Notes: generated by a model from the sequence alone, not told the origin. DNA of 64,000 nt from Rhizobium viscosum (GCF_014873945.1 NZ_JADBEC010000002.1:558001-622000); one strand, 5' to 3'; counted from the first letter of the stretch, positions 34,796-44,017 are shown. A program made the numbers and translations.

Positions 34796-35755
34796 TCAGA
34801 GCTTGCGGACTGAACTCGGGCTGGTGCCGTAGAAGCCGCGAAAGAGGCGTGAAAAATGCGCGGCTCCGGAAAAACCTGTCGCAATGGCGATCTCGGAAAT
34901 CGACAGCGGGCTCTGCTCGATGAGCCTTCGGGCATGCTGCAGCCTGATGCGTCTGTATTGCTCGAGGAAGGTCATGCCGAGATGGGCAGTGAACAGACGG
35001 TCGAGATGACGCGGCGTCACCCCGGCAATGCGGGCCATGGCTGTGCGGTTAAGCGGCATCTCGATGGTTTCCTCCATCTTTTCCAGGACGCTCAGCAGAC
35101 CCGGATGATGCACGCCGTAGCGTTCGGCAAGGGAGGCGCGCTGGGGCGCCGCTGGCTCGCCGACCTCGGTGTGCAGGAACCAGTCGCTGACCCGGCGGGC
35201 GAAATCCGGCCCCATGCGCTCGGCGATCAGCGCATGCATCATGTCGAGCGGCGCAATGCCGCCCCCGCAGGTAATGCGGTTGCCGTCGACGACGAAACGC
35301 GCCTGGCGCGGCGACAGGTCGGGAAAGGCTTCGAGGAGCGCCGGCGCATGCTCCCAATGGATCGTAAAGTCACGGCCTGTCAGCAGCCCAGCCTCGGCCA
35401 GAAGATAGGGACCGCCCGAAATGCCGCCGATGCGCACACCCTCGCGTGCGAGTTGGCGCAAGCAGGAGAGTACGGTCGGATAGTGCCAGTCGCGCGGCGA
35501 ACCGCCGGCGCAGACGAAGACAGTGCCGAGCCCGAAACCGCGACCGGGAAGTGGCGCCGCCGGAACAGGCACGCCGCCAGAAGACAACACCGCTCCGCCT
35601 TGCGGCGAGAAGCATGAGATGTGGTAGATTTCCCGCCCGGCAAGCAGATTGGCCGCGCGCAGCGGTTCGCTCGCCGAGGCATAGGACATCAGGGCAAATC
35701 CCGGCAGAAGAATGAAGCCGATGGAATGAAGGTTTTTTGCTTCTATGGACCTCAT
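34796..35755 (-). CDS. GlxA-family transcriptional regulator (DJ-1/PfpI + AraC)
   Basis: This 319-residue activator has an N-terminal DJ-1/PfpI-like domain (IGFILLPGFALMSYASASEPLRAANLLAG, GGISGGPYLLAEAGLLTGRDFTIHWEHAPALLEAFP) and a C-terminal AraC double helix-turn-helix (VTPRHLDRLFTAHLGMTFLEQYRRIRLQHARRLIEQSPLSISEIAIATGFSGAAHFSRLFRGFYG). Regulators of this class control betaine, carnitine and methylamine-type catabolism in Proteobacteria. It is divergent from mgdABCD with 88 bp between starts, so direct control of mgd is likely. A 6-bp repeat spaced 21 bp lies in that region. Confidence 0.88.
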   Translation of the reverse strand: MRSIEAKNLHSIGFILLPGFALMSYASASEPLRAANLLAGREIYHISCFSPQGGAVLSSGGVPVPAAPLPGRGFGLGTVFVCAGGSPRDWHYPTVLSCLRQLAREGVRIGGISGGPYLLAEAGLLTGRDFTIHWEHAPALLEAFPDLSPRQARFVVDGNRITCGGGIAPLDMMHALIAERMGPDFARRVSDWFLHTEVGEPAAPQRASLAERYGVHHPGLLSVLEKMEETIEMPLNRTAMARIAGVTPRHLDRLFTAHLGMTFLEQYRRIRLQHARRLIEQSPLSISEIAIATGFSGAAHFSRLFRGFYGTSPSSVRKL

Positions 35756-35780
35756 GTCCCATTCTTATCGACAAATGTCC
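35754..35780. promoter_or_regulatory. 21-bp-phased direct repeat in the GlxA-mgdA divergent region
   Basis: ATGTCC occurs at 35754-35759 and 35775-35780, exactly 21 bp (two helical turns) apart, as expected for tandem AraC-type half-sites. The first copy overlaps the start codon of the regulator gene, which would suit autoregulation. The repeat is short, so chance is possible. Confidence 0.3.
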
Positions 35781-35843
35781 TAAACAGGCAAGTCTCACCC
35801 CGCCTTTCTGGCATCATGGCACCAGCTCCCACCGGATCTATCC

Positions 35844-37094
35844 ATGCGCTATTCCGCTCTTTCCATCTTCTTAAACGGGCTTCGCGGCAACAGTGGCTGG
35901 GCACCTGCCTGGCGTCAGCCCTCGCCGAAGCCGCATTATGACGTGATCATCGTGGGTGGCGGCGGCCACGGTCTTTCGACGGCCTATTATCTCGCGAAGA
36001 CATTCGGCATCACCAATGTCGCCGTGTTGGAGAAGGGCTATCTCGGCTCCGGCAACATCGGCCGCAACACGACAATCATCCGCTCCAATTACCTGCTGCC
36101 CGGCAACAACCCTTTCTACGAGCTTTCGATGAAGCTCTGGGAAGGGCTGGAACAGGATTTCAATTTCAACGCCATGGTCTCACAGCGCGGCGTGCTGAAC
36201 CTCTTCCATTCCGATGCGCAGCGCGATGCCTACACAAGGCGTGGCAATGCCATGCGCCTGCATGGCGTCGATGCAGAGCTCCTCGACCGGGCTGCGGTCC
36301 GCAAGATGCTGCCCTTCCTCGATTTCGACAATGCCCGATTCCCCATCTTGGGCGGCCTCCGTCAGCCGCGCGGCGGCACGGTGCGCCACGATGCGGTCGC
36401 CTGGGGTTATGCCCGTGGCGCCGACAGCCGCGGCGTCGATATCATCACCAATTGCGAGGTTACCGGCATTCGCAGCGAGAATGGCAGCGTGACAGGCGTC
36501 GAGACCACCCGAGGCTTCATCGGCTGCGGCAAGCTGGCGCTCGCTGCCGCCGGCAATTCCACCGTGGTCGCCGACATGGCGGGCCTGCGCCTGCCAATCG
36601 AGAGCCATGTGCTGCAGGCCTTCGTCACCGAGGGGCTGAAGCCTTTCATCGATACCGTCGTCACCTTTGGCGCCGGCCATTTCTACGTTTCGCAATCGGA
36701 CAAGGGCGGCCTCGTCTTCGGCGGCGATATCGATGGCTACAATTCCTATGCACAGCGCGGCAATCTTGCGACCGTCGAACATGTCGCCGAAGCAGGCGTC
36801 GCGATGATTCCCTCGCTGACGCGGGTCAGGTACCTGCGAACCTGGGGCGGCGTCATGGACATGAGCATGGACGGCTCGCCGATCATCGACCGAACCCATA
36901 TCGATAATCTCTATCTGAATGCCGGCTGGTGCTACGGCGGCTTCAAGGCGACACCCGCCTCCGGCTATTGCTACGCTCATCTGATCGCCCGCAACGAGCC
37001 GCACGAGACGGCGCGCGAGCTGCGCCTCGACCGCTTCCGGCGCGGCTATCAGATCGATGAAAAGGGCGTCGGCGCCCAGCCCAACCTGCATTGA
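35844..37094 (+). CDS. mgdA: N-methylglutamate dehydrogenase subunit A (sarcosine oxidase beta-like)
   Basis: This 416-residue flavoprotein of the DAO/SoxB family carries the N-terminal FAD site VIIVGGGGHGLSTAYYLAKTFGITNVAVLEKG and the flavin-adjacent GSGNIGRNTTIIRSNY stretch typical of heterotetrameric sarcosine oxidases. It would oxidise N-methylglutamate. The mgd genes are paralogues of soxBDAG and sequence alone does not fully separate them; the neighbouring gmaS and mgsABC favour N-methylglutamate. Opening gene of a four-gene operon. Confidence 0.88.
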   Translation: MRYSALSIFLNGLRGNSGWAPAWRQPSPKPHYDVIIVGGGGHGLSTAYYLAKTFGITNVAVLEKGYLGSGNIGRNTTIIRSNYLLPGNNPFYELSMKLWEGLEQDFNFNAMVSQRGVLNLFHSDAQRDAYTRRGNAMRLHGVDAELLDRAAVRKMLPFLDFDNARFPILGGLRQPRGGTVRHDAVAWGYARGADSRGVDIITNCEVTGIRSENGSVTGVETTRGFIGCGKLALAAAGNSTVVADMAGLRLPIESHVLQAFVTEGLKPFIDTVVTFGAGHFYVSQSDKGGLVFGGDIDGYNSYAQRGNLATVEHVAEAGVAMIPSLTRVRYLRTWGGVMDMSMDGSPIIDRTHIDNLYLNAGWCYGGFKATPASGYCYAHLIARNEPHETARELRLDRFRRGYQIDEKGVGAQPNLH

Positions 37095-37106
37095 GGACCT
37101 GACGCC

Positions 37107-37385
37107 ATGGCAAGCCTGATTTCCTGCCCCCATTGCGGTGTCCGTCCCAAGGAAGAATTCACTATTCGCGGTGATGCGAGCCTCGCCCGACCGACAGGGG
37201 ATGCGGATGCCGGCGTCTGGTACGACTACGTCTATCTGCGGGACAATCCGAAGGGACGGCACAAGGAATACTGGCACCATTCCTCCGGCTGCCGGCGCTG
37301 GCTGATTGTCGAGCGCGACACTGTCAGCCATGCCGTTCACACCGTCAGTGATGCCGCGCTCGCCAAGCTCGGAGGTGCGGCATGA
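37107..37385 (+). CDS. mgdB: N-methylglutamate dehydrogenase subunit B (sarcosine oxidase delta-like)
   Basis: This 92-residue small subunit has the SoxD pattern: SCPHCGVRPKEEFTIRGDA near the N terminus (a metal-binding CxxC with a further His and Cys in HHSSGCRRWL) and the conserved YVYLRDNPKGRHKEYWHH. In sarcosine oxidases the delta subunit binds zinc. It starts 12 bp after mgdA and overlaps mgdC by 4 bp. Confidence 0.9.
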   Translation: MASLISCPHCGVRPKEEFTIRGDASLARPTGDADAGVWYDYVYLRDNPKGRHKEYWHHSSGCRRWLIVERDTVSHAVHTVSDAALAKLGGAA

Positions 37386-40312
37386 CGAGTTCGCGGCTTC
37401 CCAGCGGCGGCCGGATCGACCGATCGCGCACGCTGAACTTTTCCTTCGATGGCAGTGAGCTGACGGGCCATCCCGGCGATACGCTTGCCTCCGCCCTTCT
37501 TGCCAATGGCATCCAGCTTGTCGGCCGCAGCTTCAAGTATCACCGGCCGCGCGGCATTCTGACCGCGGGTGCGGCCGAGCCCAACGCGCTGGTGACGACA
37601 GGCACCGGCGGTCGCACGGAAGCCAATACGCGCGCGACGATGATCGAGCTCCATGACGGGCTTGTCGCCCGCAGCCAGAACCGCTGGCCCTCGCTCGGCT
37701 TCGACATTGGCGCCGTCAACGGCTTGCTCTCGCCCTTCCTGAGCGCAGGCTTCTACTACAAGACCTTCATGTGGCCGGCCGCCCTTTGGGAAAAGCTCTA
37801 CGAGCCGCTGATTCGCAAGGCCGCGGGCCTCGGCAAGGCTTCCTACGAGCCAGATCCGGATTCCTACGAGAAGCGCTGGGCTCACTGCGATCTGCTTGTC
37901 GTCGGCGCGGGGCCTGCCGGCCTTGCAGCGGCGCTGACGGCAGGGCGCGCCGGTGCCCGCGTCATCCTCGCCGATGAAAGTTTCGCGCTCGGCGGCAGCC
38001 TGCTCCTCGAAAGCGGCACCGCACTGCAGGACATGCTCGACGAACTCGAGGGCCTGGCGAATGTCCGTCTCCTGGCGCGCACTACAGTCGTCGGCTGGTA
38101 CGACGATAATGTCTTCGGCGCCGTCGAGCGTGTGCAAAAACATGTGGCACTGCCCGATCCGCATCGCCCCGTCGAGCGGCTCTGGCGCATCATCGCCAAA
38201 CAGGCAATCCTCGCCTCGGGCGCCGAGGAGCGCCCGCTGGTCTTCGGCGGCAATGACATTCCGGGCGTGATGATGGCTGACGCAATGCACAGCTATCTCA
38301 GCTGCCAGGCAGTAGCACCCGGCGCCCGCACCGTCGTCTTCACAAGCAACGCTTCCGGCTATCGCACGGCAGCCGCACTCGAAGCTGCCGGCCTCGATGT
38401 CGCCGCCGTCATCGATAGCCGCGCGGCCGGAAATGCCTGGTCCGGCAGGGCGCCCCTCTTGACCGGAAGCCGCGTACTCGACGCACATGGCGGCAAGCGC
38501 CTGCGCCATCTCGCCGTTGAGACGAACTCGGGAATGCAGCGCATCGAGGCCGACGCGCTTGCCATGTCCGGCGGCTGGAGCCCCATCATCCACCTTGCTT
38601 GCCATCGCGGCGCCAGACCGGTCTGGTCGGACGAGAAGGCAGCCTTTCTGGCACCGGAGCGCCAACAGGGGCTATCGATCGCCGGCTCTGCGGCCGGGCT
38701 CGGCGCAACCGCCGCCTGCCTCGGCGATGGCGCGGCCAAGGCGGCCGAGGCGCTGAAGGCGATCGGCTTCACGAAGGTCGAGCCCGCCTTCGCGCCTGTC
38801 GAGGAAACCGAGGCAAACCCGAGGCCGCTCTGGTCCATCAAGGGCTCAAAGGGCAAGGCCTTTATCGATTATCAGAACGACGTGCACCTCAAGGATCTCG
38901 GCCTTGCTGTTCGCGAGGGCTATGGGCATGTCGAGCTTGCCAAACGCTATACGACCAGCGGTATGGCGACCGATCAGGGCAAGCTTTCCAATATCAATGC
39001 AATCGGCATCCTAGCTGAAGTCCGCGGAGTATCGCCTGCCGAAGTCGGCACGACCACATTCCGTCCCTTCTATACGCCTGTCTCCTTCGGCGCGCTGACA
39101 GGCGCCTCGCGCGGCCGTCATTTCCAGCCGGTGCGCAAATCGCCGCTGCATGGCTGGGCCAAGAAGAATGGCGCTGTCTTCGTCGAGACGGGGCTATGGT
39201 ACCGCTCCTCCTGGTTTCCACGCACAGGTGAGACGAGTTGGCGCGAGAGCGTCGACCGTGAGGTGCTGAACATCCGGCGGAATGCCGGCATTTGCGACGT
39301 GTCCACCCTCGGCAAGATCGAGGTCTTCGGCAATGACGCCGCTGCCTTCCTCGACCGCGTCTACTGCAACGGCTTTGCCAAACTGCCCGTCGGCCGGGCG
39401 CGCTACGGCATCATGCTGCGCGAGGACGGCATGATCTACGATGACGGCACGACGAGCCGTTTCGGCGAGGACCATTTCTTCATGACGACAACGACGGCGC
39501 TCGCCGCCGGCGTGCTGACCCATCTCGAATTCTGTTCCCAGACGCTCTGGCCGGAGCTCGACGTCCGTTTTGCCTCTTCGACCGACCAATGGGCGCAGAT
39601 GGCGGTCGCCGGTCCGAAATCACGGGCGATCCTGTCCGAGATCGTCGACGAGGATATTTCCGATGCCGCCTTCCCCTTCATGAGCGCCCGTGTGGTCTCG
39701 CTCTTCGGGGGCTCGCTCGAAGGCCGGCTCTTCCGGATCTCCTTCTCCGGCGAACTCGCCTATGAACTCGCCGTGCCGGCCGGCTACGGCGAATGGGTCG
39801 CCGACCGGATCATACAGGCTGGTGAAAAGCACGGCATTTGCCCCTACGGTGCCGAGGCGCTCGGGGTGATGCGCATCGAGAAGGGCCATGTCACCCATGC
39901 CGAGATCAACGGAACGGTTACGCCGGGCGATCTCGGCTTTGCCCGCATGGTCTCGGCCACCAAACCCGACTTTGTCGGCAAGGCGATGCTCGCCCGTGAA
40001 GGTTTGCAGGCCCGAGACCGCCTCCGCCTCGTCGGCGTCAAGCCGCTCGATCCGGCGATGAGCTTCCGCACCGGCTCACACATCCTTGCCGAACATTCCG
40101 CTGCCACTCTCGAAAACGATCAGGGCTATGTAACCTCGAGCGCCTTCTCGCCGAGCCTTGGCCATACGATCGGACTTGCGCTCGTCAAACGCGGGCCGGA
40201 GCGCATAGGGGAAAAGGTCGTGGTCTGGAATGGACTGAGAAACGAATTCACCGAGGCCGCGCTCTGCAGTCCTGTCTTCATCGATCCCGACAATGAGAAG
40301 CTCCATGCCTGA
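37382..40312 (+). CDS. mgdC: N-methylglutamate dehydrogenase subunit C (sarcosine oxidase alpha-like)
   Basis: This 976-residue large subunit has an N-terminal 2Fe-2S-like fold without obvious cluster cysteines (residues 10-100, RSFKYHRPRGILTAGAAEPNALV). A dinucleotide-binding domain follows (LLVVGAGPAGLAAALTAGRAGARVILADE, about 170-200). A C-terminal GcvT-like tetrahydrofolate domain (about 600-976) holds RRNAGICDVSTLGKIEVFGNDAAAFLDRVY, GRARYGIMLREDGMIYDDGT and GVMRIEKGHVTHAEINGTVTPGDLG. The methyl group leaves as methylene-tetrahydrofolate, which links to folD and purU. Length and order match SoxA/MgdC. Confidence 0.92.
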   Translation: MTSSRLPSGGRIDRSRTLNFSFDGSELTGHPGDTLASALLANGIQLVGRSFKYHRPRGILTAGAAEPNALVTTGTGGRTEANTRATMIELHDGLVARSQNRWPSLGFDIGAVNGLLSPFLSAGFYYKTFMWPAALWEKLYEPLIRKAAGLGKASYEPDPDSYEKRWAHCDLLVVGAGPAGLAAALTAGRAGARVILADESFALGGSLLLESGTALQDMLDELEGLANVRLLARTTVVGWYDDNVFGAVERVQKHVALPDPHRPVERLWRIIAKQAILASGAEERPLVFGGNDIPGVMMADAMHSYLSCQAVAPGARTVVFTSNASGYRTAAALEAAGLDVAAVIDSRAAGNAWSGRAPLLTGSRVLDAHGGKRLRHLAVETNSGMQRIEADALAMSGGWSPIIHLACHRGARPVWSDEKAAFLAPERQQGLSIAGSAAGLGATAACLGDGAAKAAEALKAIGFTKVEPAFAPVEETEANPRPLWSIKGSKGKAFIDYQNDVHLKDLGLAVREGYGHVELAKRYTTSGMATDQGKLSNINAIGILAEVRGVSPAEVGTTTFRPFYTPVSFGALTGASRGRHFQPVRKSPLHGWAKKNGAVFVETGLWYRSSWFPRTGETSWRESVDREVLNIRRNAGICDVSTLGKIEVFGNDAAAFLDRVYCNGFAKLPVGRARYGIMLREDGMIYDDGTTSRFGEDHFFMTTTTALAAGVLTHLEFCSQTLWPELDVRFASSTDQWAQMAVAGPKSRAILSEIVDEDISDAAFPFMSARVVSLFGGSLEGRLFRISFSGELAYELAVPAGYGEWVADRIIQAGEKHGICPYGAEALGVMRIEKGHVTHAEINGTVTPGDLGFARMVSATKPDFVGKAMLAREGLQARDRLRLVGVKPLDPAMSFRTGSHILAEHSAATLENDQGYVTSSAFSPSLGHTIGLALVKRGPERIGEKVVVWNGLRNEFTEAALCSPVFIDPDNEKLHA

Positions 40313-40826
40313 ACGTCCGGAACATAAGCCCGCCCTCGCCGACAAAGCGACAGTTGAAGGCTCCGGCATCCGACTGGAGCCGCTGCCGGAAGGCCATCTC
40401 CTGCATGTCATAGGCGCATTTGATGGCGATAGTCTCGCCAACGCGCTCCCCACCGCTGGATTGGCAACGAGTACTGTGCGAGCGGCCGGTTATCAGCAAT
40501 GGTATATAACAGGCGAAGAAAGCCTGCCGCCCTCGCGCATCGCCCTGCTTGCCGATCATCTGAAAGGCAGAGGCTTCGTCAGCGACCAGAGCCACGGCCG
40601 CATCCGCATCGCTCTTTCCGGTCCCCGCGCTGCCGACCTGCTCGCTCAGGGAACGGCAGTCGATCTCGATGCCGCCGCCTTCCCTATCGGCCAATCGGCC
40701 GTTACGCTTTTCGGGCATGTCTCCGTCCAGCTGACGCGCACGCAGGCAGCACGCTTCGAGCTCACGGTACTGCGCAGCTTCGCCGAGGATCTCTACGAGA
40801 TGCTCGAACATGCCGCGGCAACCTAG
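40305..40826 (+). CDS. mgdD: N-methylglutamate dehydrogenase subunit D (sarcosine oxidase gamma-like)
   Basis: This 173-residue gamma-type subunit has GRIRIALSGPRAADLLAQGTAVDLDAAAFPIGQSAVTLFGHVSVQLTRTQAARFELTVLRSFAEDLYEML, the pattern of SoxG. The gene overlaps mgdC by 8 bp with the start at 40305 (MPERPEHK); an ATG at 40293 is also in frame. It is last in the operon and convergent with the next gene, 70 bp away, with no clear terminator. Confidence 0.85.
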   Translation: MPERPEHKPALADKATVEGSGIRLEPLPEGHLLHVIGAFDGDSLANALPTAGLATSTVRAAGYQQWYITGEESLPPSRIALLADHLKGRGFVSDQSHGRIRIALSGPRAADLLAQGTAVDLDAAAFPIGQSAVTLFGHVSVQLTRTQAARFELTVLRSFAEDLYEMLEHAAAT

Positions 40827-40896
40827 TCCAAAGTCCCACAACATACTGCGCACAAAAGCCAGGCCCACCGCGGTAGGAAACCCCACCGTCAAGAGC

Positions 40897-42939
40897 TCAA
40901 AACAGCGAACATAGCCTCAGAGCATCATAGACTGCAGCGTGGATATTGCGGCTGGAAACGGCGTCACCGATCCGCACGAGGTCGAAACGCCCCTCGCGGT
41001 TGCGCTGTCGCAGCGGTGACTGACGATTGATCAGGGCGGAATAGTCCACGGCACCAAGATTTCGCGAAAGCGGCTTCAGCTCGAGATAGAGCCCATCATT
41101 GGCAAGGGTGCCGTGCTCGACAACGACCTGGGAGACACGCCGCTCCCACTCTGCACGGTCTGCGAAATCCGATCCGAGTACGGCGACGAGGGCATTGCCA
41201 TCGCGGCGGACGGATTTGAGCCGCGTGTTGATGGTAACCCTGACATTGCGTTCGGCGAAGGCACGGGCGTATGGCACGTGATTCATGCCACCCATATCAG
41301 GCGCGAAAAAGCGTTCGGGCGAGACAAGCTCGAGTTCGGCGCCGCTTCTGGCAATCACCTCAGCCGCCGACATGCCCGGATGTCCGCCATTGTCATCGAA
41401 GAGCAGCACCGTGTCGGCGATCCTGGCGCCGCCGGCGAGGATTTCCCAGGAAGATGTCACAAGCTCATCGCCTGCATCGAGTTCTGGTTGCTGCGCGATG
41501 CCACCGGTCGCAATGACAACGAGATCGGGTTCAAGAGCAATGACGTCGCTTGCCTCTGCGTAGACATCATAGTGCATGCGAACACCCAGCCGCTCAAGTT
41601 CCGCCAGCCGCCAATCGATAATGCCTATCATCTCCTTGCGTCGGGGATTTCGGATGAGCAGATTGACTTGTCCGCCAGCCTTTCCTGTCGCTTCCAGTAC
41701 ATCCACCGCATGACCGCGCTCCGCGAGCACACGGGCGGCCTCGAGGCCGCCCGGTCCGGCACCCACCACGACCGCCTTGCGGCGGATTTCCGCCTTGGCG
41801 ATCTCATGTGGGATTTCTCCTTCACGACCGGTCGCAGCGTTGTGGATGCAGAGCGCCTCGCCGCCTTCGTAGATCCGGTCGAGACAATAGGTGGCGCCGA
41901 CGCAGGGCCGGATGCGTGCCTCCTCGCCACTCTCGATCTTGCGCACGATATGCGGGTCGGCAATATGGGCGCGCGTCATGCCGACCATGTCGAGCTTTCC
42001 CTCGGCGATGGCATGACGGGCTGTTGCCACGTCACCGATGCGTGCGGCATGAAAGACGGGGAACTTGGTTGTCGCCCTCACTTCGCCGGCAAAATCGAGA
42101 TGCGGGGCAGATGCCATGCCCTGGATCGGAATGACCTCGGTGAGCGCAACATCATTGTCGATATGACCCCGAATGATGTTGAGAAAATCGATATCGCCGG
42201 ATCGGGCAAATCGTGAGGCGATCTCTATACCTTCCTCGCGCGATAGTCCCTTCTCCCAGTCCTCGTCTGCGACAAGGCGCATGCCGACGATGAAATCCGG
42301 CCCAACCGCCTCGCGAACCGCCTGCGTGACCATGACAGAAAAACGCATGCGGTTGTCGAGCGAGCCGCCAAATTCGTCCTCACGCTGGTTGGTTGCAGGC
42401 GACCAGAAACCATCGAGCAGATGGCCGTAAGCCTCGATCTCGACGCCGTCGAGGCCGGCTTCCTGCATGCGCTGCGCGGCGCTTGCATAGTCGGCCACGA
42501 TACGCTCGATGTCCCAGTCTTCCACCTCTTTCGGGAAGGCCCGGTGCGCCGGCTCGCGGATCGGCGAGGCCGCCAGAACGGGCAGCCAGTCGCCCTTGTT
42601 CCAGCTTGTGCGGCGGCCGAGATGCGTGAGTTGGATCATGACCGCCGCACCGAACTCATGACAGTCGTCGGCAAGTCTCTTCAACCAAGGCACGATCTCG
42701 TCCCGATAGGCATGGAGATTGCCGAAGGACGGCGGAGAGTCAGGCGAGACGACCGCCGATCCCGCCGTCATGGTCAGTGCGATACCGCCTCTCGCCTTTT
42801 CCCTGTGATAGAGCCGGTAGCGATCCGTCGGCATGCCGTTTTCCGAATAAGCCGGCTCGTGAGCGGTCGACATGACGCGGTTTTTCAGCGTCAGGTGCTT
42901 GAGTTGAAACGGCTGCAGCAGGGGGTCTTTGGAGGACAT
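40897..42939 (-). CDS. OYE-type FMN/FAD demethylase (N-methylproline/stachydrine demethylase-like)
   Basis: This 680-residue protein has an N-terminal old-yellow-enzyme barrel (about 1-370; LKHLTLKNRVMSTAHEPAYSENGMPT, YGHLLDGFWSPATNQREDEFGGSLDNRMRF) and a C-terminal FAD/NAD domain (VVVGAGPGGLEAARVLAERGHAVDVLEA). It is built like trimethylamine dehydrogenase and dimethylglycine/N-methylproline demethylases and best resembles the stachydrine-pathway StcD/HpbA group, from memory. The iron-sulfur loop reads CVGATYC...C, with Ala349 where a second cluster Cys is usual. The start at 42939 is uncertain (alternative 42993). Neighbours are an EamA transporter and a divergent LysR gene. Confidence 0.82.
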   Translation of the reverse strand: MSSKDPLLQPFQLKHLTLKNRVMSTAHEPAYSENGMPTDRYRLYHREKARGGIALTMTAGSAVVSPDSPPSFGNLHAYRDEIVPWLKRLADDCHEFGAAVMIQLTHLGRRTSWNKGDWLPVLAASPIREPAHRAFPKEVEDWDIERIVADYASAAQRMQEAGLDGVEIEAYGHLLDGFWSPATNQREDEFGGSLDNRMRFSVMVTQAVREAVGPDFIVGMRLVADEDWEKGLSREEGIEIASRFARSGDIDFLNIIRGHIDNDVALTEVIPIQGMASAPHLDFAGEVRATTKFPVFHAARIGDVATARHAIAEGKLDMVGMTRAHIADPHIVRKIESGEEARIRPCVGATYCLDRIYEGGEALCIHNAATGREGEIPHEIAKAEIRRKAVVVGAGPGGLEAARVLAERGHAVDVLEATGKAGGQVNLLIRNPRRKEMIGIIDWRLAELERLGVRMHYDVYAEASDVIALEPDLVVIATGGIAQQPELDAGDELVTSSWEILAGGARIADTVLLFDDNGGHPGMSAAEVIARSGAELELVSPERFFAPDMGGMNHVPYARAFAERNVRVTINTRLKSVRRDGNALVAVLGSDFADRAEWERRVSQVVVEHGTLANDGLYLELKPLSRNLGAVDYSALINRQSPLRQRNREGRFDLVRIGDAVSSRNIHAAVYDALRLCSLF

Positions 42940-43028
42940 ATCCGCACTCGTTGCTTGGGTGGGAGTGGCAATCAAACCGCTATTCTGACCCATGCCGCCT
43001 GAAATGACGATCCGATCGGCGTCGCTTT

Positions 43029-43934
43029 CTAGCCGGCATGCGCCCGCCGACTACGGCTGAGGTCGACGGCGGTATGCCAGAGAACGGCTGCGAAGATGAT
43101 GGCGCCGCCGAAGAAGGTGGCGACAGGCGGTTGCTCGGAGAACAGAAGCCAGACCCAGAACGGGGTCAGCACGATCTCCATCGTCCCGATCAGCGCAGCT
43201 TCGGCCGGCGGCATTCGCCTGGCCCCGGCGAGGAAAAGCACAAGCGCCAGCGAAAAATTGGTCGCACCGAAAGCAGCAAGCACGATCCAGTTATGAAGAT
43301 CAAGCGAGCCGACCGAGCCGAAGGGAGCGAAGATGACGAGCGTCAGGAAGGCGCTGACAACAGTCGGCGGCAGGCTCGGCACTTCAGGATTGATGCGCGG
43401 GATGACGATGACGAGCGCGAAGGAGACCGTCATGCCAAGCGCCAACAGGTCGCCGACCCCGGTGCCACCGCCGATCGACGAGGCGACGATGACCACAACA
43501 CCCAGAAGAGAAATGCCCCCGGCAATCATCGTGCGCCGTCCGACACCTTCTTTCAGGATGATCCATCCAAACAGGGCGGCGATAAAGGGTGCGGTCGAAT
43601 AGATCATCGTCACATTCGCAACGCTGGTCATATAGAGCGCCCCGATGAAGCAGCCCTGGCTGACCGTCTGGCAGACAATCATCGCCAGGCCGGACGGATG
43701 CAGGACCGAACGCCATTGCTTTCGTGATATCCCGCCTTCGAGGAACAGGCAGGGGATCAGCAGGAACAGCCCGCCGAACAGCGAACGCCAGGCGATCGCC
43801 GTCCAGACGTCTGTCGTCAGGAGCCGCGAGTAGACGCCGCTGGCACTCCAGGCAAGTGTCGCCCCGATGACGAGAAGGATGCCCTTCTCGCGCTCGCCGG
43901 CACCGAGGTGCCTGGCCGGATGGTCAATGGTCAC
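43029..43934 (-). CDS. EamA/DMT-family transporter
   Basis: A membrane protein of about 301 residues with ten hydrophobic helices and two EamA repeats (GILLVIGATLAWSASGVYSRLL; SAPFIAALFGWIILKEGVGRRTMIAGGISLLGVVV; GTMEIVLTPFWVWLLFSEQPPVATFFGGAIIF). The GTG start at 43934 gives a normal family length and leaves about 115 bp for a divergent promoter with the LysR gene. The ATG at 44027 would leave only 21 bp. It precedes the demethylase gene on the same strand. It may move the substrate or product of that enzyme; direction of transport is unknown. Confidence 0.82.
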   Translation of the reverse strand: MTIDHPARHLGAGEREKGILLVIGATLAWSASGVYSRLLTTDVWTAIAWRSLFGGLFLLIPCLFLEGGISRKQWRSVLHPSGLAMIVCQTVSQGCFIGALYMTSVANVTMIYSTAPFIAALFGWIILKEGVGRRTMIAGGISLLGVVVIVASSIGGGTGVGDLLALGMTVSFALVIVIPRINPEVPSLPPTVVSAFLTLVIFAPFGSVGSLDLHNWIVLAAFGATNFSLALVLFLAGARRMPPAEAALIGTMEIVLTPFWVWLLFSEQPPVATFFGGAIIFAAVLWHTAVDLSRSRRAHAG

Positions 43935-43989
43935 GCAAGTTAGTCTCGAAGGAGGAAAAGTCGAACGCACCTCCTTTCTGCACCCGCAA

Positions 43990-44017
43990 TTGACATCAGA
44001 CAAACGAATAGTAGAGA
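43990..44017 (+). promoter_or_regulatory. Possible promoter of the LysR gene
   Basis: TTGACA (43990-43995) is followed after 16 bp by TAGAGA (44012-44017), 32 bp upstream of the LysR ATG. GACATC and GATGTC on either side form a loose dyad that could be an operator. Weak -10 match. Confidence 0.3.

Noticed and set aside
37337-38665. A 442-codon minus-strand frame over the start of mgdC
   Set aside because: It is antisense to a clear sarcosine-oxidase-alpha-like gene, with no recognisable protein features.
35844-40826. Annotation as sarcosine oxidase (soxBDAG)
   Set aside because: The subunits are homologous, but gmaS and mgsABC next door make N-methylglutamate the expected substrate. Sarcosine cannot be fully excluded.
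40897-42939. Annotation as trimethylamine dehydrogenase
   Set aside because: The cluster already has an oxygen-dependent tmm/tdm route. The protein lacks one of the iron-sulfur cysteines of trimethylamine dehydrogenase and looks closer to N-methylproline-type demethylases.
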